Part shown: positions 1 to 8,724 of the stretch, one piece after another
Layout of the letters: each line of letters opens with the position of its first letter
Numbering within the stretch: position 1 is the stretch's first letter
Assembly: GCF_036021035.1 (NCBI RefSeq)
Contig: NZ_CP107930.1
Span: 1,736,001 to 1,800,000, forward strand
Reading direction: 5' to 3'
From: Kineococcus sp. NBC_00420
GTDB lineage: Bacteria > Actinomycetota > Actinomycetes > Actinomycetales > Kineococcaceae
DNA length: 64,000 nt
Notes under the pieces: model-generated
What the model saw: only the letters and a program-made list of their open reading frames with translations
Told to the model about the DNA's origin: nothing
The model's database searches: none
Translations under genes and position numbers: made by a program

Positions 1-65
1 CCGGCACGATCGCAGGTCGGGAGGTGCGGGGTGCCCAACCGTGCTTCTCCTGAGAGCATCCCCGG

Positions 66-1292
66 GTGAGTGATCAGCAGGACAGCCCGCCCACCGCCTC
101 CTCGCGCGGTCCGCGGGAGCGCCCGACCCGGGTCGTCGAACGAGGGATCAACGAGGCGTCGCGCTGGGCGTTGCGCCTGCTGATCCTGGGCATCGGGTTC
201 GCCGGCCTGATCTGGCTGCTCGGCAAGGGGTGGTCGCTGCTGCTGCCGCTGCTGCTCGCGATCCTGCTCAGCGCGATCCTGTGGCCGCTGGCCCAGGTGC
301 TGCGCGCGGTGATGCCGCGCTCGCTGGCCGCTCTCGTCTCGATCGTGCTGCTCATCGCCGTGGTGGTCGGGATCTTCGCCGCGCTCATCCCCAACGTCGC
401 CGGTCAGGCCGGGGACGTCGCCGACTCCGCGGTCGCCGGGTTGGACAAGGTGCAGGTCTGGGTCACCGGACCCCCGCTGAACCTGGGCGACGACCAGATC
501 GGCAACCTCATCGACCAGGGCATCACCGAGCTGCAGACCAACGCGCAGAGCATCGCGCTCAGCGTCGTCGGCGGTGTCGGCACCATCGGGGCGAGCGTCG
601 GGTCCGGGCTGGTGACGTTCCTGCTCGTCCTCGTCCTCGCGTTCTTCTGCCTCTCCGACGGCGACCGGCTGCTGCCGTGGTCGCGTCGGTGGCTGAGCGA
701 GGGCGCGCACCGCCACGTCACCGCGCTGGGCGGCCGGGTGTGGGCGGCGATCCGCGGTTACATCCTGTCCCAGGCGGCCGTGGCCCTCGTGGACGCCGTG
801 TTCATCGGCGTCGGGATGGCCATCGTCGGGGTGCCGTTCGCCCTGCCGCTGGCCGTCGCGATCTTCTTCGCCGCGTTCATCCCCATCGTCGGCGCCGTCG
901 CGACGGGCGTGCTGGCCGTGCTCGTCGCCCTGGTCACCCTCGGCTGGGTGCAGGCGCTGATCGTCCTCGGGATCGTCCTGCTGGTCCAGCAGCTGGAGGG
1001 CAACGTCCTGCAGCCGCTGCTGGTCGGCCGTTCGCTCGCGCTGCACCCGGCGGTGGTCATCGGGTCGGTGACCGTCGGCGGGACCCTGTTCAGCATCACG
1101 GGGGCCTTCCTCGCCGTACCGGTCGCGGCCATCGTGACCGTGGTCCTGCGCTACGTGCACCACGAGCTCGTCCCCGACGAGCCGGAGAACCCGAACGTCC
1201 ACGAGGGCTCGAGGAAGCGACGACGTCGCGTCCCGTCGCCGGACGACGCCCCCACCGAGGCGACCACCCCGACGGAACCCGACCCCGCTTAG
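66..1292 (+). CDS. AI-2E family transporter-like membrane protein
   Basis: A 408-residue polytopic membrane protein of the AI-2E/PerM (UPF0118) family, whose members export or move small molecules or act as Na+/H+ antiporters; the substrate cannot be read from sequence. After a charged N-terminus (about residues 1-35) come paired hydrophobic segments near 40-105, a soluble stretch near 110-170, and further membrane segments near 180-200 and 240-370. The family's C-terminal segment with Q-Q-L-E-G-N is present near residue 315. The tail (about 375-408) is charged and Pro/Thr-rich. GTG start at 66. The stop overlaps the stop of the convergent TetR gene by 4 bases, so the two genes share a terminator-free junction. 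The family call is firm and the function is open. Confidence 0.85.
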   Translation: MSDQQDSPPTASSRGPRERPTRVVERGINEASRWALRLLILGIGFAGLIWLLGKGWSLLLPLLLAILLSAILWPLAQVLRAVMPRSLAALVSIVLLIAVVVGIFAALIPNVAGQAGDVADSAVAGLDKVQVWVTGPPLNLGDDQIGNLIDQGITELQTNAQSIALSVVGGVGTIGASVGSGLVTFLLVLVLAFFCLSDGDRLLPWSRRWLSEGAHRHVTALGGRVWAAIRGYILSQAAVALVDAVFIGVGMAIVGVPFALPLAVAIFFAAFIPIVGAVATGVLAVLVALVTLGWVQALIVLGIVLLVQQLEGNVLQPLLVGRSLALHPAVVIGSVTVGGTLFSITGAFLAVPVAAIVTVVLRYVHHELVPDEPENPNVHEGSRKRRRRVPSPDDAPTEATTPTEPDPA

Positions 1293-1957
1293 CGCAGCGA
1301 GCCGGCCAGCCCCGAACGCGCCCGGTCGCCGCCCCGAGCGGCGGCCGCGGCGCGTTCGCCGTGCAGGCCCAGAGCGCCGAGGCAGGTGAGCGCGACCTGC
1401 TCCGCGAGACCCGGCGTCGGGGGCAGCGTCGCCACCATCTCCACCAGGTGCAGGCAGGCGTGGCCGGCCACCTCCGCCGACACCGGGTGGCCGGCGGGCA
1501 GGAGCTCCCGCGCCAGGTCGCAGTAGACCGCCAGCAGCTGCCGGCGGTGCTCGCGGAACTCCTCGAACCGGGGCTGCTGCACCTCCGGCGCGACGTAGAG
1601 CGCCGCGATCCCCAACGGTCCCGCCAGCAACGTCGCGACGTCGACGACGACGAGGGCGTGCAGCGCCGCCGCCGGGTCCGGGGCCGCCGAACGCAACGCG
1701 TCGACGACGTCCAGGGTCGGGCGGACCGAGGCCTCCAGCAGTTCCAGCAGGATCTCGTCCTTGCCGGCGAAGTGGTAGTACAGCGACGCCTGCCGGATCC
1801 CCACCCGGTCGGCGATCGCCCGCGTCGACGTCGCCGCGTAGCCGGACTCCCCGAACAACGCCGCCGCCGCGTCCAGGATCTCCTGGCGCGCCGAGCGACC
1901 GGAACCGTCCCCCGCGCGGGTGCGCGGACGACCCACCCGACCCGCACCGCTGCTCAC
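1289..1957 (-). CDS. TetR/AcrR family transcriptional regulator
   Basis: A 222-residue TetR-type repressor. The helix-turn-helix lies near residues 25-75: a helix with A-A-A-L-F-G-E-S-G-Y, then the T-R-A-I-A-D-R-V-G recognition region ending in S-L-Y-Y-H-F. The C-terminal ligand domain is divergent, as usual. The GTG start overlaps the stop of the allophanate hydrolase gene (GTGA), so it is probably translated as the last gene of the urea/guanidine operon. It is therefore a candidate autoregulator of that operon, and the palindrome at 10348-10367 is a plausible site. The ligand is unknown. Its stop overlaps that of the convergent gene at 66-1292. Confidence 0.88.
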   Translation of the reverse strand: MSSGAGRVGRPRTRAGDGSGRSARQEILDAAAALFGESGYAATSTRAIADRVGIRQASLYYHFAGKDEILLELLEASVRPTLDVVDALRSAAPDPAAALHALVVVDVATLLAGPLGIAALYVAPEVQQPRFEEFREHRRQLLAVYCDLARELLPAGHPVSAEVAGHACLHLVEMVATLPPTPGLAEQVALTCLGALGLHGERAAAAARGGDRARSGLAGSLR

Positions 1958-3639
1958 GGCGCCGATGCTGCCACCACCGCCCGCGACGCCGGGCCCCGGG
2001 CGTGCTGCGCCGCGGGCCAGGACCCGAACCCGGTGATCTCCTCCGCGCCCTGCAGCGCCGCGGGTTCGGCCAGGAACCCGCGCACGGTCGAGGCGTCCTC
2101 GAGGGTCACCGTCCCGATCGTCATCGGTTGCGGCAGCCCCGCCACGAACGTCCCGAACCCGGCCGCGGGCAGGCGCCACACCTCCCCGGCGATCGAGGCC
2201 CCGTCGGCGTCGCGCACCATGCCCGGCTTCGGCGGGGCGGTGTCGAGGGCGAAGAGCCGGTACTGCGGGGCCGTCCGCACGGCGCGGACCAGGGTGGCGC
2301 CCGCGGCGACGAGCTGGTGGTTCAGCGGGTGCCCCGACAGGTGCGCCCCGACCACCAGCAGGTCCACCGACGGGTTCGCCCACCGCGCCGCCAGGACCGC
2401 GAGCGAGCGGTCGCTGAACGCCGGACCGGTGAGCATGACCCCGAACGGCAACCCGTCCACGGTCCCCGCCGGGACGGCGAGGGAGGCCAGGTCGAGCAGG
2501 TTCGCGAAGTTCGTGAACCGCCCCATCCGGGAGTTCGCCCCCACCGGGTCGGCCGCCACCTCCGCCAGGGTGGGGTGCCACGTCGTCGTCGGGGTGAGCA
2601 GGGCGTCGAACCCCGCCAGGAGCTCGCGGGAACGGGCCGCGAGGACGTCGAGGCGCTCGCGGTCGCGGAAGACCTCGACGGCGCTCACCGACTCCCCGGC
2701 CGCCACGATCGCCGCGACGGTGGGGTCGAGGTCGGTGCCGACGAGTTCGGGGTGGGCCGCGACGTGCGCGCCCACGGCCGCCGTCCGCTCGGCGACGAAC
2801 GCACCGCCGTAGAGCAGGCCCGCGACCTCGAGCAGCGGGGCGATGTCCAGTTCCACGACCTCGGCGCCGCTCGCGCGGACCCCCGCGACGCAGGTCGCGA
2901 ACGCCTCGGCCCACCCCTCGGCCAGCCCCGCCAGGTGCTCCGGGGTGGGGACGGCGATCCGCGGTCGTGCGGGTGGGGCGGGCAGCGGTTCGTCCACCCG
3001 GGCCAGGGGGTCGAGGCCGTCGGGTCCCGTGAGGAGTTCCGCCGTGCGCCGGGCCAGGTCGAGGTCGCGGGCGAAGACGGTGACGCAGTCGATGCTCCGG
3101 CACGCCGGGACCACCCCGGTCGTGGGGACCAGACCGCGGGTCGGTTTCACCCCGACGATCCCGTGCAACGCGGCGGGGACCCGTCCCGACCCCGCGGTGT
3201 CGGTGCCCAGGGCGACGTCGACCAGCCCCAGGGCGACGGCCACGGCGGAACCCGAGCTCGACCCGCCGGAGATCCGGTCCGGGGCGAAGGCGTGCCGGAC
3301 CGCCCCGTGCGGGCTGCGGGTCCCCACGAGGCCGGTCGCGAACTGGTCGAGGTTGGTCTTGCCCAGGACGAGGGCCCCCGCGGCCCGCAGCCGGGCGACG
3401 GCCGTGGCGTCGCCCGACGGGGCGTAGGCGAAGGACGGGGCTCCTGCGGTGGTCGCCAGACCGGCGACGTCGATGTTGTCCTTCACCGCGACGAGGACGC
3501 CGGCCAGCGGCGCGTCCCGGTCGACGCCGGCGGCCTCCGCGAGCACGTCCTCGAGCGGGCGCAGGCTGATCCAGACCTCCGGGCGGTCGACGGCGGCGAT
3601 GCGGGCGTAGGCGTCACGCACCTTCTGCTCGAGGTTCAC
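1954..3639 (-). CDS. atzF: Allophanate hydrolase
   Basis: A 561-residue amidase-signature enzyme that hydrolyses allophanate (N-carboxyurea) to ammonia and CO2, the last step of urea or guanidine breakdown through carboxylated intermediates. The amidase domain shows the Ser-cisSer-Lys triad: Lys53 in V-A-V-K-D-N, Ser127 in G-G-S-S-S-G-S and Ser151 in T-D-T-A-G-S-G. About 130 residues at the C-terminus (after about residue 430) form the extra domain typical of allophanate hydrolases, including L-F-A-L and K-P-G-M-V-R. The GTG start overlaps the carboxylase stop (GTGA), implying translational coupling, and its stop overlaps the TetR start in the same way. An intact AtzF beside the carboxylase and DUF1989 genes makes the assignment strong. 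Confidence 0.95.
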   Translation of the reverse strand: MNLEQKVRDAYARIAAVDRPEVWISLRPLEDVLAEAAGVDRDAPLAGVLVAVKDNIDVAGLATTAGAPSFAYAPSGDATAVARLRAAGALVLGKTNLDQFATGLVGTRSPHGAVRHAFAPDRISGGSSSGSAVAVALGLVDVALGTDTAGSGRVPAALHGIVGVKPTRGLVPTTGVVPACRSIDCVTVFARDLDLARRTAELLTGPDGLDPLARVDEPLPAPPARPRIAVPTPEHLAGLAEGWAEAFATCVAGVRASGAEVVELDIAPLLEVAGLLYGGAFVAERTAAVGAHVAAHPELVGTDLDPTVAAIVAAGESVSAVEVFRDRERLDVLAARSRELLAGFDALLTPTTTWHPTLAEVAADPVGANSRMGRFTNFANLLDLASLAVPAGTVDGLPFGVMLTGPAFSDRSLAVLAARWANPSVDLLVVGAHLSGHPLNHQLVAAGATLVRAVRTAPQYRLFALDTAPPKPGMVRDADGASIAGEVWRLPAAGFGTFVAGLPQPMTIGTVTLEDASTVRGFLAEPAALQGAEEITGFGSWPAAQHARGPASRAVVAASAP

Positions 3640-6600
3640 GCGGCGACCTCCTGGGCGGGACGGACGGCGAAGAGGACCTGGCCGGCGGTGACGGCCTCCC
3701 CGGGTCTCACGTAGATCTCGAGCAGTTCCCCGTCGGCGGGTGCGGTCACGGCGGTCTCCATCTTCATGGCCTCCAGGGCGAGGACGCGGTCCCCGTCGGT
3801 GAGGGTCGCGCCGGGTTCGGCGGACACCTGCCAGACGGTCGCGGCGAACGGGGCCGGCACCCCCACCGCACCGGCGGGGAGGTCGACCGGCCCGGCCGCG
3901 ACGGCGGGAGCGGGTTCGGGGCGGACGTCGAACTCCCCCGAGGCGCGCCAGCGTTCCTTCTCGGCCGCGAACGCGGCGGCCTGCTGGGCGCGGAAGACCT
4001 CGATCTCGCCCGCGTTCTCGGCGAGGAAGCGTTCGTGCTCGGCGAGGGAGAACTCGCCCTCCTCCGTCTCGAACTCCCCCCGGCCGGCGTCGGTCTCCGC
4101 CCGCAGTTCGAGCAGTTCCTCGGCGGACACCGGGTACCACTCGATGCGGTCGAAGAACCGGAGTGCCCAGGGGGCGTCCTGGAACAACCCACCGCGCCGG
4201 AACCGGTTCCAGACCTGGACCGTGCGGCCCACGAACTGGTAACCGCCGGGTCCCTCCATGCCGTAGACGCAGAGGTAGGCCCCGCCGATGCCGACGGAGT
4301 TCTCCGCCGTCCACGTCCGCGCGGGGTTGTACTTGGTCGTGACGAGGCGGTGCCGCGGGTCGAGCGGGGTCGCCACCGGGGCGCCGAGGTAGACGTCCCC
4401 CAGGCCGAGCACCAGGTACTGCGCGTCGAAGACCGTCCGGAAGACGTCGTCGACGGAGCCGAGACCGTTCATCCGGGCGATGAACTCGAGGTTCGACGGG
4501 GTCCACGGGGCGTCGTCGCGGACCCCCGTCATGTACCGCTCGATCGCGAGCTTCGTCGCGGGGTCGTCCCAGGACAGCGGCAGCCGGACCCGGCGCGAGG
4601 GGACGACGAGGTCGTGGGTCGCGGGGAGGGCGTCGTCGAGTTCCCGCAGCAGCCCGACGAGCTGCGAGGCCCGCAGCACCGAGGCGTCGGTGTGGACCTG
4701 CAGCGAGCGGATCCCCGGCGTCACGTCGAGGATCCCGGCGGGGCGGTGGGCGTCGAAAACCCGCATGAGCGCGTGCACCCGCATCCGCAACCCGAGGTCG
4801 AGCACCTGCTCGCCGAACTCCACGAGCAGGTTGTCGTCGCCGTCGCGGCGGTAGGTCACCGCGGGACGCCCGGGGGCGGCCGGAACCCGGGCCAGGACAC
4901 CGTCGTCCCCGTCGCCCGCGAGGTCACGCAGGTCGTTGCGCTGCAGCCGGGGCCGGGCGGCGTCCACCTCGCGGACGGGGTGGAAGCGCACGCGGTCCCC
5001 CGGTCGCAGTTGCCCCAGCTTCCACAGGTCCCCCGAGGCCACGACGGCGGGGCACACGAAACCCCCCAGCGAGGGTCCGTCGGGGCCGAGCAGGATCGGG
5101 GTGTCCCCGGTGAAGTCGACGGCACCGACGGCGTAGGGGGTGTCGTGGATGTTGGAGGGGTGCAGCCCCGCCTCGCCGCCGTCGCTGCGGGCCCAGCGCG
5201 GGCGTGGCCCGATGAGCCGGACCCCCGTGCGCGCGGAGTTCAGGTGCACCTCGTAGTCGGTGGCGTAGAACTCGTCGAGGTCGGCGCGGGTGAAGAACTC
5301 CGGGGCGGCGTGCGGGCCTTCGGTGACCGCGATCCGCCACTCCCCCGTGTACTCGGGGCGGCGCTCGAGCGGGACCGGGCCGGCGATCCGGGAGAACCCG
5401 GTCCCCTCGGGAACCCCGGGACGCAGGACGTCGCCGGCCTGCAGCGCACGGCCGCCGTGGCCACCGAAACCCCCGAGCGTGAACGTCGAGGAACTGCCCA
5501 GGTACTGCGGCACGTCGAGACCGCCCCGGACCGCGAGGGCCAGGCGCAACCCCGGACCCGCCGCCGTGCCGACGCTCAGCACCGAACCGGCGGCCACCTC
5601 GAGGGGTTCCCACATCGCGACCTCGACGCCGTCGACGCTCACCGGCGCGGGAGCCCCGGTCACGCACACGACCGACGCGGTGGAGAACCGCAACGTCGGG
5701 CCGGTGGCGGTGATCTCGAGACCGGGTGCACCCACGGGGTTCCCGACCGCGAGGTTCGCCTCGCGCAGTGAGAGCGGGTCCATGGGCCCCGACGGCGGGA
5801 CCCCGACCTGCCAGTGCCCGAGCCGGCCCGGCAGGTCCTGGACCGTGGTCATGGCCCCGGGGGCGAGGACGTCGATGCGCGGGTCCGGGTCCTCGGTGAC
5901 GTCGAGGGTCGAGGTGGAGTGCGCGGCGCAGCGCAGCGGCAACTCGTCCACGAGGTGACGCAGCAGGCCGAGGTTGGTGACGACGCCGTCGATCCGACTG
6001 CCCTGCAACGCCTCACCCAGCAGGTCGAGGGCCGCGTCGCGGCCGGGGGCGGAGGCGATCACCTTCGCCAGCATCGGGTCGTAGAACGGGGTCACCTCCA
6101 GCCCGGTCTCGATCCAGCCGTCGACCCGCACCCCGGACAGTTCCGGGAACTCCGCCCGCGTCACCAGACCCGGGCTGGGGGCGTTCTGCTTCGCCGGGTC
6201 CTCGGCGTAGACGCGGGCCTCGACCGCGACGCCCCGCGGTGCCCACTCGCGCTCGAACACGTCGGTCACGGCGGGGTCGGTGTGACCGTCGCGGGCGAGG
6301 CGGAGCATGAGGTCGACGAGGTTGACGCCGTAGGCGAGTTCGGTCACGGGGTGCTCGACCTGCAGCCGGGTGTTGACCTCGAGGAACGCCGCCTCCTCGC
6401 GCACCGGGTCGTAGACGAACTCCACGGTCCCGGCGGAGCGGTAGCGCACCGAGGCCATGAGCCCGGCGGCCGTGGTGGCGATCTCGGCGCGGACCGCGGC
6501 GGGCAGCGCGGGGGCGGGAGCCTCCTCGATCACCTTCTGGTTGCGACGCTGCAACGAGCAGTCGCGGTCACCGATGACGGCGATCCGGCCCTGACCGTCG

Positions 6601-7244
6601 CCGAACACCTGGACCTCGACGTGGCGGGCCGGGCGGACCAGGCGTTCGAGGAACACCCCGGCCGAGCCGAAACTCGCCGTCGCCTGCCGGACGACGCGGT
6701 CGTAGGCGTCGCGCACCTCCTCGACGGTGGCGCAGGCCTGCATGCCGATCCCGCCGCCACCACCGGTGGCCTTGAGCATGACCGGCAGGCCGACGGTCTC
6801 GGCCGCGGCGACGGCCTCCTCGACCGAAGCCAGCAGCCCCGTCCCGGCGAGCAGCGGGACTCCGGCGGCCGCGGCGAGTTCCCGGGCAGTGTGCTTGCTG
6901 CCGAACTTCGTGATCTGGTCCGGGGTGGGTCCGACGAACGCCAGCCCCGCGTCCTCGCAGGCCCGGGCGAACCCGACGTTCTCGGAGAGGAACCCGTACC
7001 CGGGGTGCACGGCTCCGGCGCCGGTGCCGAGGGCGGCCTGCAGGATCGCGTCGGTGCGCAGGTAGGACTCCCGCGCCGGCGCGGGCCCGAGGCGGACGGC
7101 CGTGTCGGCCTCGCGGACGTGCGGCGCGGCCCGGTCGGCGTCGGAGAACACCGCGACGGTGCGCAGCCCGAGGGCGCGGGCGGAGCGCTGGATCCGGCGG
7201 GCGATCTCGCCGCGGTTGGCGATCAGCAGGGTGTCGAAGCTCAC
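3636..7244 (-). CDS. Biotin-dependent urea/guanidine carboxylase
   Basis: A 1202-residue carboxylase that uses ATP, bicarbonate and covalently bound biotin to carboxylate urea or guanidine. The biotin-carboxylase domain occupies about residues 1-450, beginning F-D-T-L-L-I-A-N-R-G-E-I with a Gly-rich ATP-grasp loop (K-A-T-G-G-G-G-G). Next come the two carboxyltransferase subdomains related to KipA and KipI/PxpBC (about 460-1080), a linker, and a C-terminal biotinyl domain with E-A-M-K-M-E-T, the biotinylated Lys being about residue 1161. Length and order match urea carboxylases. Because two DUF1989 genes sit directly upstream in the operon, guanidine is an equally good or better substrate: in characterised guanidine pathways the same protein family is a guanidine carboxylase. 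GTG start, overlapping the upstream gene by 4 bases. Substrate is undecided. Confidence 0.93.
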   Translation of the reverse strand: MSFDTLLIANRGEIARRIQRSARALGLRTVAVFSDADRAAPHVREADTAVRLGPAPARESYLRTDAILQAALGTGAGAVHPGYGFLSENVGFARACEDAGLAFVGPTPDQITKFGSKHTARELAAAAGVPLLAGTGLLASVEEAVAAAETVGLPVMLKATGGGGGIGMQACATVEEVRDAYDRVVRQATASFGSAGVFLERLVRPARHVEVQVFGDGQGRIAVIGDRDCSLQRRNQKVIEEAPAPALPAAVRAEIATTAAGLMASVRYRSAGTVEFVYDPVREEAAFLEVNTRLQVEHPVTELAYGVNLVDLMLRLARDGHTDPAVTDVFEREWAPRGVAVEARVYAEDPAKQNAPSPGLVTRAEFPELSGVRVDGWIETGLEVTPFYDPMLAKVIASAPGRDAALDLLGEALQGSRIDGVVTNLGLLRHLVDELPLRCAAHSTSTLDVTEDPDPRIDVLAPGAMTTVQDLPGRLGHWQVGVPPSGPMDPLSLREANLAVGNPVGAPGLEITATGPTLRFSTASVVCVTGAPAPVSVDGVEVAMWEPLEVAAGSVLSVGTAAGPGLRLALAVRGGLDVPQYLGSSSTFTLGGFGGHGGRALQAGDVLRPGVPEGTGFSRIAGPVPLERRPEYTGEWRIAVTEGPHAAPEFFTRADLDEFYATDYEVHLNSARTGVRLIGPRPRWARSDGGEAGLHPSNIHDTPYAVGAVDFTGDTPILLGPDGPSLGGFVCPAVVASGDLWKLGQLRPGDRVRFHPVREVDAARPRLQRNDLRDLAGDGDDGVLARVPAAPGRPAVTYRRDGDDNLLVEFGEQVLDLGLRMRVHALMRVFDAHRPAGILDVTPGIRSLQVHTDASVLRASQLVGLLRELDDALPATHDLVVPSRRVRLPLSWDDPATKLAIERYMTGVRDDAPWTPSNLEFIARMNGLGSVDDVFRTVFDAQYLVLGLGDVYLGAPVATPLDPRHRLVTTKYNPARTWTAENSVGIGGAYLCVYGMEGPGGYQFVGRTVQVWNRFRRGGLFQDAPWALRFFDRIEWYPVSAEELLELRAETDAGRGEFETEEGEFSLAEHERFLAENAGEIEVFRAQQAAAFAAEKERWRASGEFDVRPEPAPAVAAGPVDLPAGAVGVPAPFAATVWQVSAEPGATLTDGDRVLALEAMKMETAVTAPADGELLEIYVRPGEAVTAGQVLFAVRPAQEVAA

Positions 7245-7900
7245 GAGGGAACCGTCACGATCATGCGCAGGGGCGTGGGGTCGAAGTCGTTGCAGGGGTT
7301 GTTGACCTGGGGGCAGTTGGACACCACGACGAGGACGTCGACCTCGGCCCGCACGGCGACGCGCTTGCCCGGACCGGAGATCCCGTCGACGATCCCGAGG
7401 GAACCGTCGGCCTCGACCGGGACGTTCATGAACCAGTTGAGGTTCGACACCAGGTCCCGCGCGTCGAGGCCGTTGCGGGCACCCTCGGCGAGGAAGTTCT
7501 CCCGGCACCCGTGCTGGTGGGCCGTGTGGTGGCCGTAGCGCAGGGTGTTGGACTCCTTGCCGCAGGCGCCGCCGATGGTGTCCTGGCGTTCCACCTCGTT
7601 GCCGACGACCGTCATCAGCGGGTTCCCGTACTGGCTGCGCAGCACGGTGCCGGTCCGGACGTAGGCGTTGCCCTGCCAGGCCAGGGTGTCGGGAACGCTG
7701 TAGCGCTCGGACCGGTCGGCGTCGGCGAAGACCAGGCAGTCCGCGGACTGGTTGCCACCGACGTCGACGATCGTGAGCACGTGCCCGGCGCGCACGACGG
7801 CCGACCACGGGGCACGGGCGGCGACCCGGTCGTCGCGGACGACCTCGCCCTCCACCAGCGGGGAACCCCAGTCCCAGCGGGTTCGCGTCGTGACGGTCAT
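7241..7900 (-). CDS. DUF1989 protein, urea-carboxylase-associated 2 / CgdB-like
   Basis: A 219-residue protein of the DUF1989 family, long annotated as urea carboxylase-associated protein 2. Pairs of such proteins have been shown to form carboxyguanidine deiminase (CgdAB), which turns carboxyguanidine into allophanate. Visible family features are N-Q-S-A-D-C near residue 50, the H-H-T and H-G-C-R-E-N stretch near 120, N-W-F-M-N-V-P-V near 150, and a C-terminal Cys-rich N-C-P-Q-V-N-N-P-C-N-D-F-D. These His and Cys residues could ligate a metal (inference). The ATG at 7900 overlaps the stop of the upstream DUF1989 gene (ATGA); an upstream in-frame start at 7999 would add unrelated residues. The deiminase role is inferred from family and context. 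Confidence 0.85.
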   Translation of the reverse strand: MTVTTRTRWDWGSPLVEGEVVRDDRVAARAPWSAVVRAGHVLTIVDVGGNQSADCLVFADADRSERYSVPDTLAWQGNAYVRTGTVLRSQYGNPLMTVVGNEVERQDTIGGACGKESNTLRYGHHTAHQHGCRENFLAEGARNGLDARDLVSNLNWFMNVPVEADGSLGIVDGISGPGKRVAVRAEVDVLVVVSNCPQVNNPCNDFDPTPLRMIVTVPS

Positions 7901-8724
7901 CGTGCCTCCACGTGGTCCAGGGTGTTCAGGTACGCGCGGTGCAGTTCCGGCGTCGCGGTGAACCGCGCGTCGGCCGGGCCGGTGGGGGTGCTGCGCCACG
8001 CGTGCACCCGCAGCGGGCCCACGGTGAACTCCGGGCGCGGGTCCAGCGGGTGCGCGGTGTTCGCGACGAGGACGGTCAGCGGCATCTCGGCCAGCAGGTC
8101 GAGGGAGGTCCCCGGACCGGCGGAACCCAGCCAGCGGAAGCTCCCGTCCTCCTCGACCCGCACGCCCTGGAAGAACGACACCGAGGGGGGCAGGTCGCGC
8201 GGGCCGAGGCCCTGCTTGCTCGCGGCCAGGGTGAGCAGACCGCGGCCGGAGGGGCTCGGTCCCTCCGGAGCCGCGTCGCCGTACTTCCGCACGTTCCAGG
8301 CGTCGGAGGTGGTGCCGCAGAACGCGTCGTGCCGGCCGGCGGAGTCGGCGACGACGGTCGCGAGGACCCGGCCGTCACCGGAGAGCAACGGGTGTCCGGC
8401 ACCGAGGTAGGCCTGCCACGGGATCTTCTGGGTGTCGGCGACGTTCAGCCGTTCCCACGGGGACAGGGCCGAGAGCAGCACGACGTTCGCGCAGGCGTCG
8501 CCGGTGACGTCGGTGAGACGGATCCGGGTCCCGCGGGCCAGCACCTTGGAGGTGTAGCCACCCGGCGCGACGGTCTCGGCCCACGTGAGGTCCGCGGGGT
8601 CGACGTCGTCGGGGGCGAACGGTGAGCTCGAGGCGGGCAGGTAGGGCATCCACTCGGCGGTGGCGCCGGCCTGGGCGCGCGCGTCACCGCGGGCGGCCAG
8701 CACGGTCGAGGTGTCGCGGATCAC
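7897..8724 (-). CDS. DUF1989 protein, urea-carboxylase-associated 1 / CgdA-like
   Basis: A 275-residue DUF1989 protein and the probable partner of the following gene, equivalent to urea carboxylase-associated protein 1 or CgdA of carboxyguanidine deiminase. Family motifs include D-A-C-A-N-V near residue 77, D-A-F-C-G near 135 and S-F-F-Q-G-V-R-V-E-E-D-G near 190. The GTG start at 8724 overlaps the permease stop by 4 bases (GTGA), which supports this start and translational coupling. The consecutive A-B arrangement just before the carboxylase gene is the arrangement expected if the deiminase is a heteromer. Enzymatic activity is inferred, not seen. Confidence 0.83.
   Translation of the reverse strand: MIRDTSTVLAARGDARAQAGATAEWMPYLPASSSPFAPDDVDPADLTWAETVAPGGYTSKVLARGTRIRLTDVTGDACANVVLLSALSPWERLNVADTQKIPWQAYLGAGHPLLSGDGRVLATVVADSAGRHDAFCGTTSDAWNVRKYGDAAPEGPSPSGRGLLTLAASKQGLGPRDLPPSVSFFQGVRVEEDGSFRWLGSAGPGTSLDLLAEMPLTVLVANTAHPLDPRPEFTVGPLRVHAWRSTPTGPADARFTATPELHRAYLNTLDHVEAR

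Noticed and set aside
230-2812. 860-codon open frame on the plus strand, and similar long frames opposite many genes
   Set aside because: It is rich in Arg, Pro, Gly and Ala, lacks domains and lies over the TetR and atzF genes; long spurious frames are expected at this G+C content.
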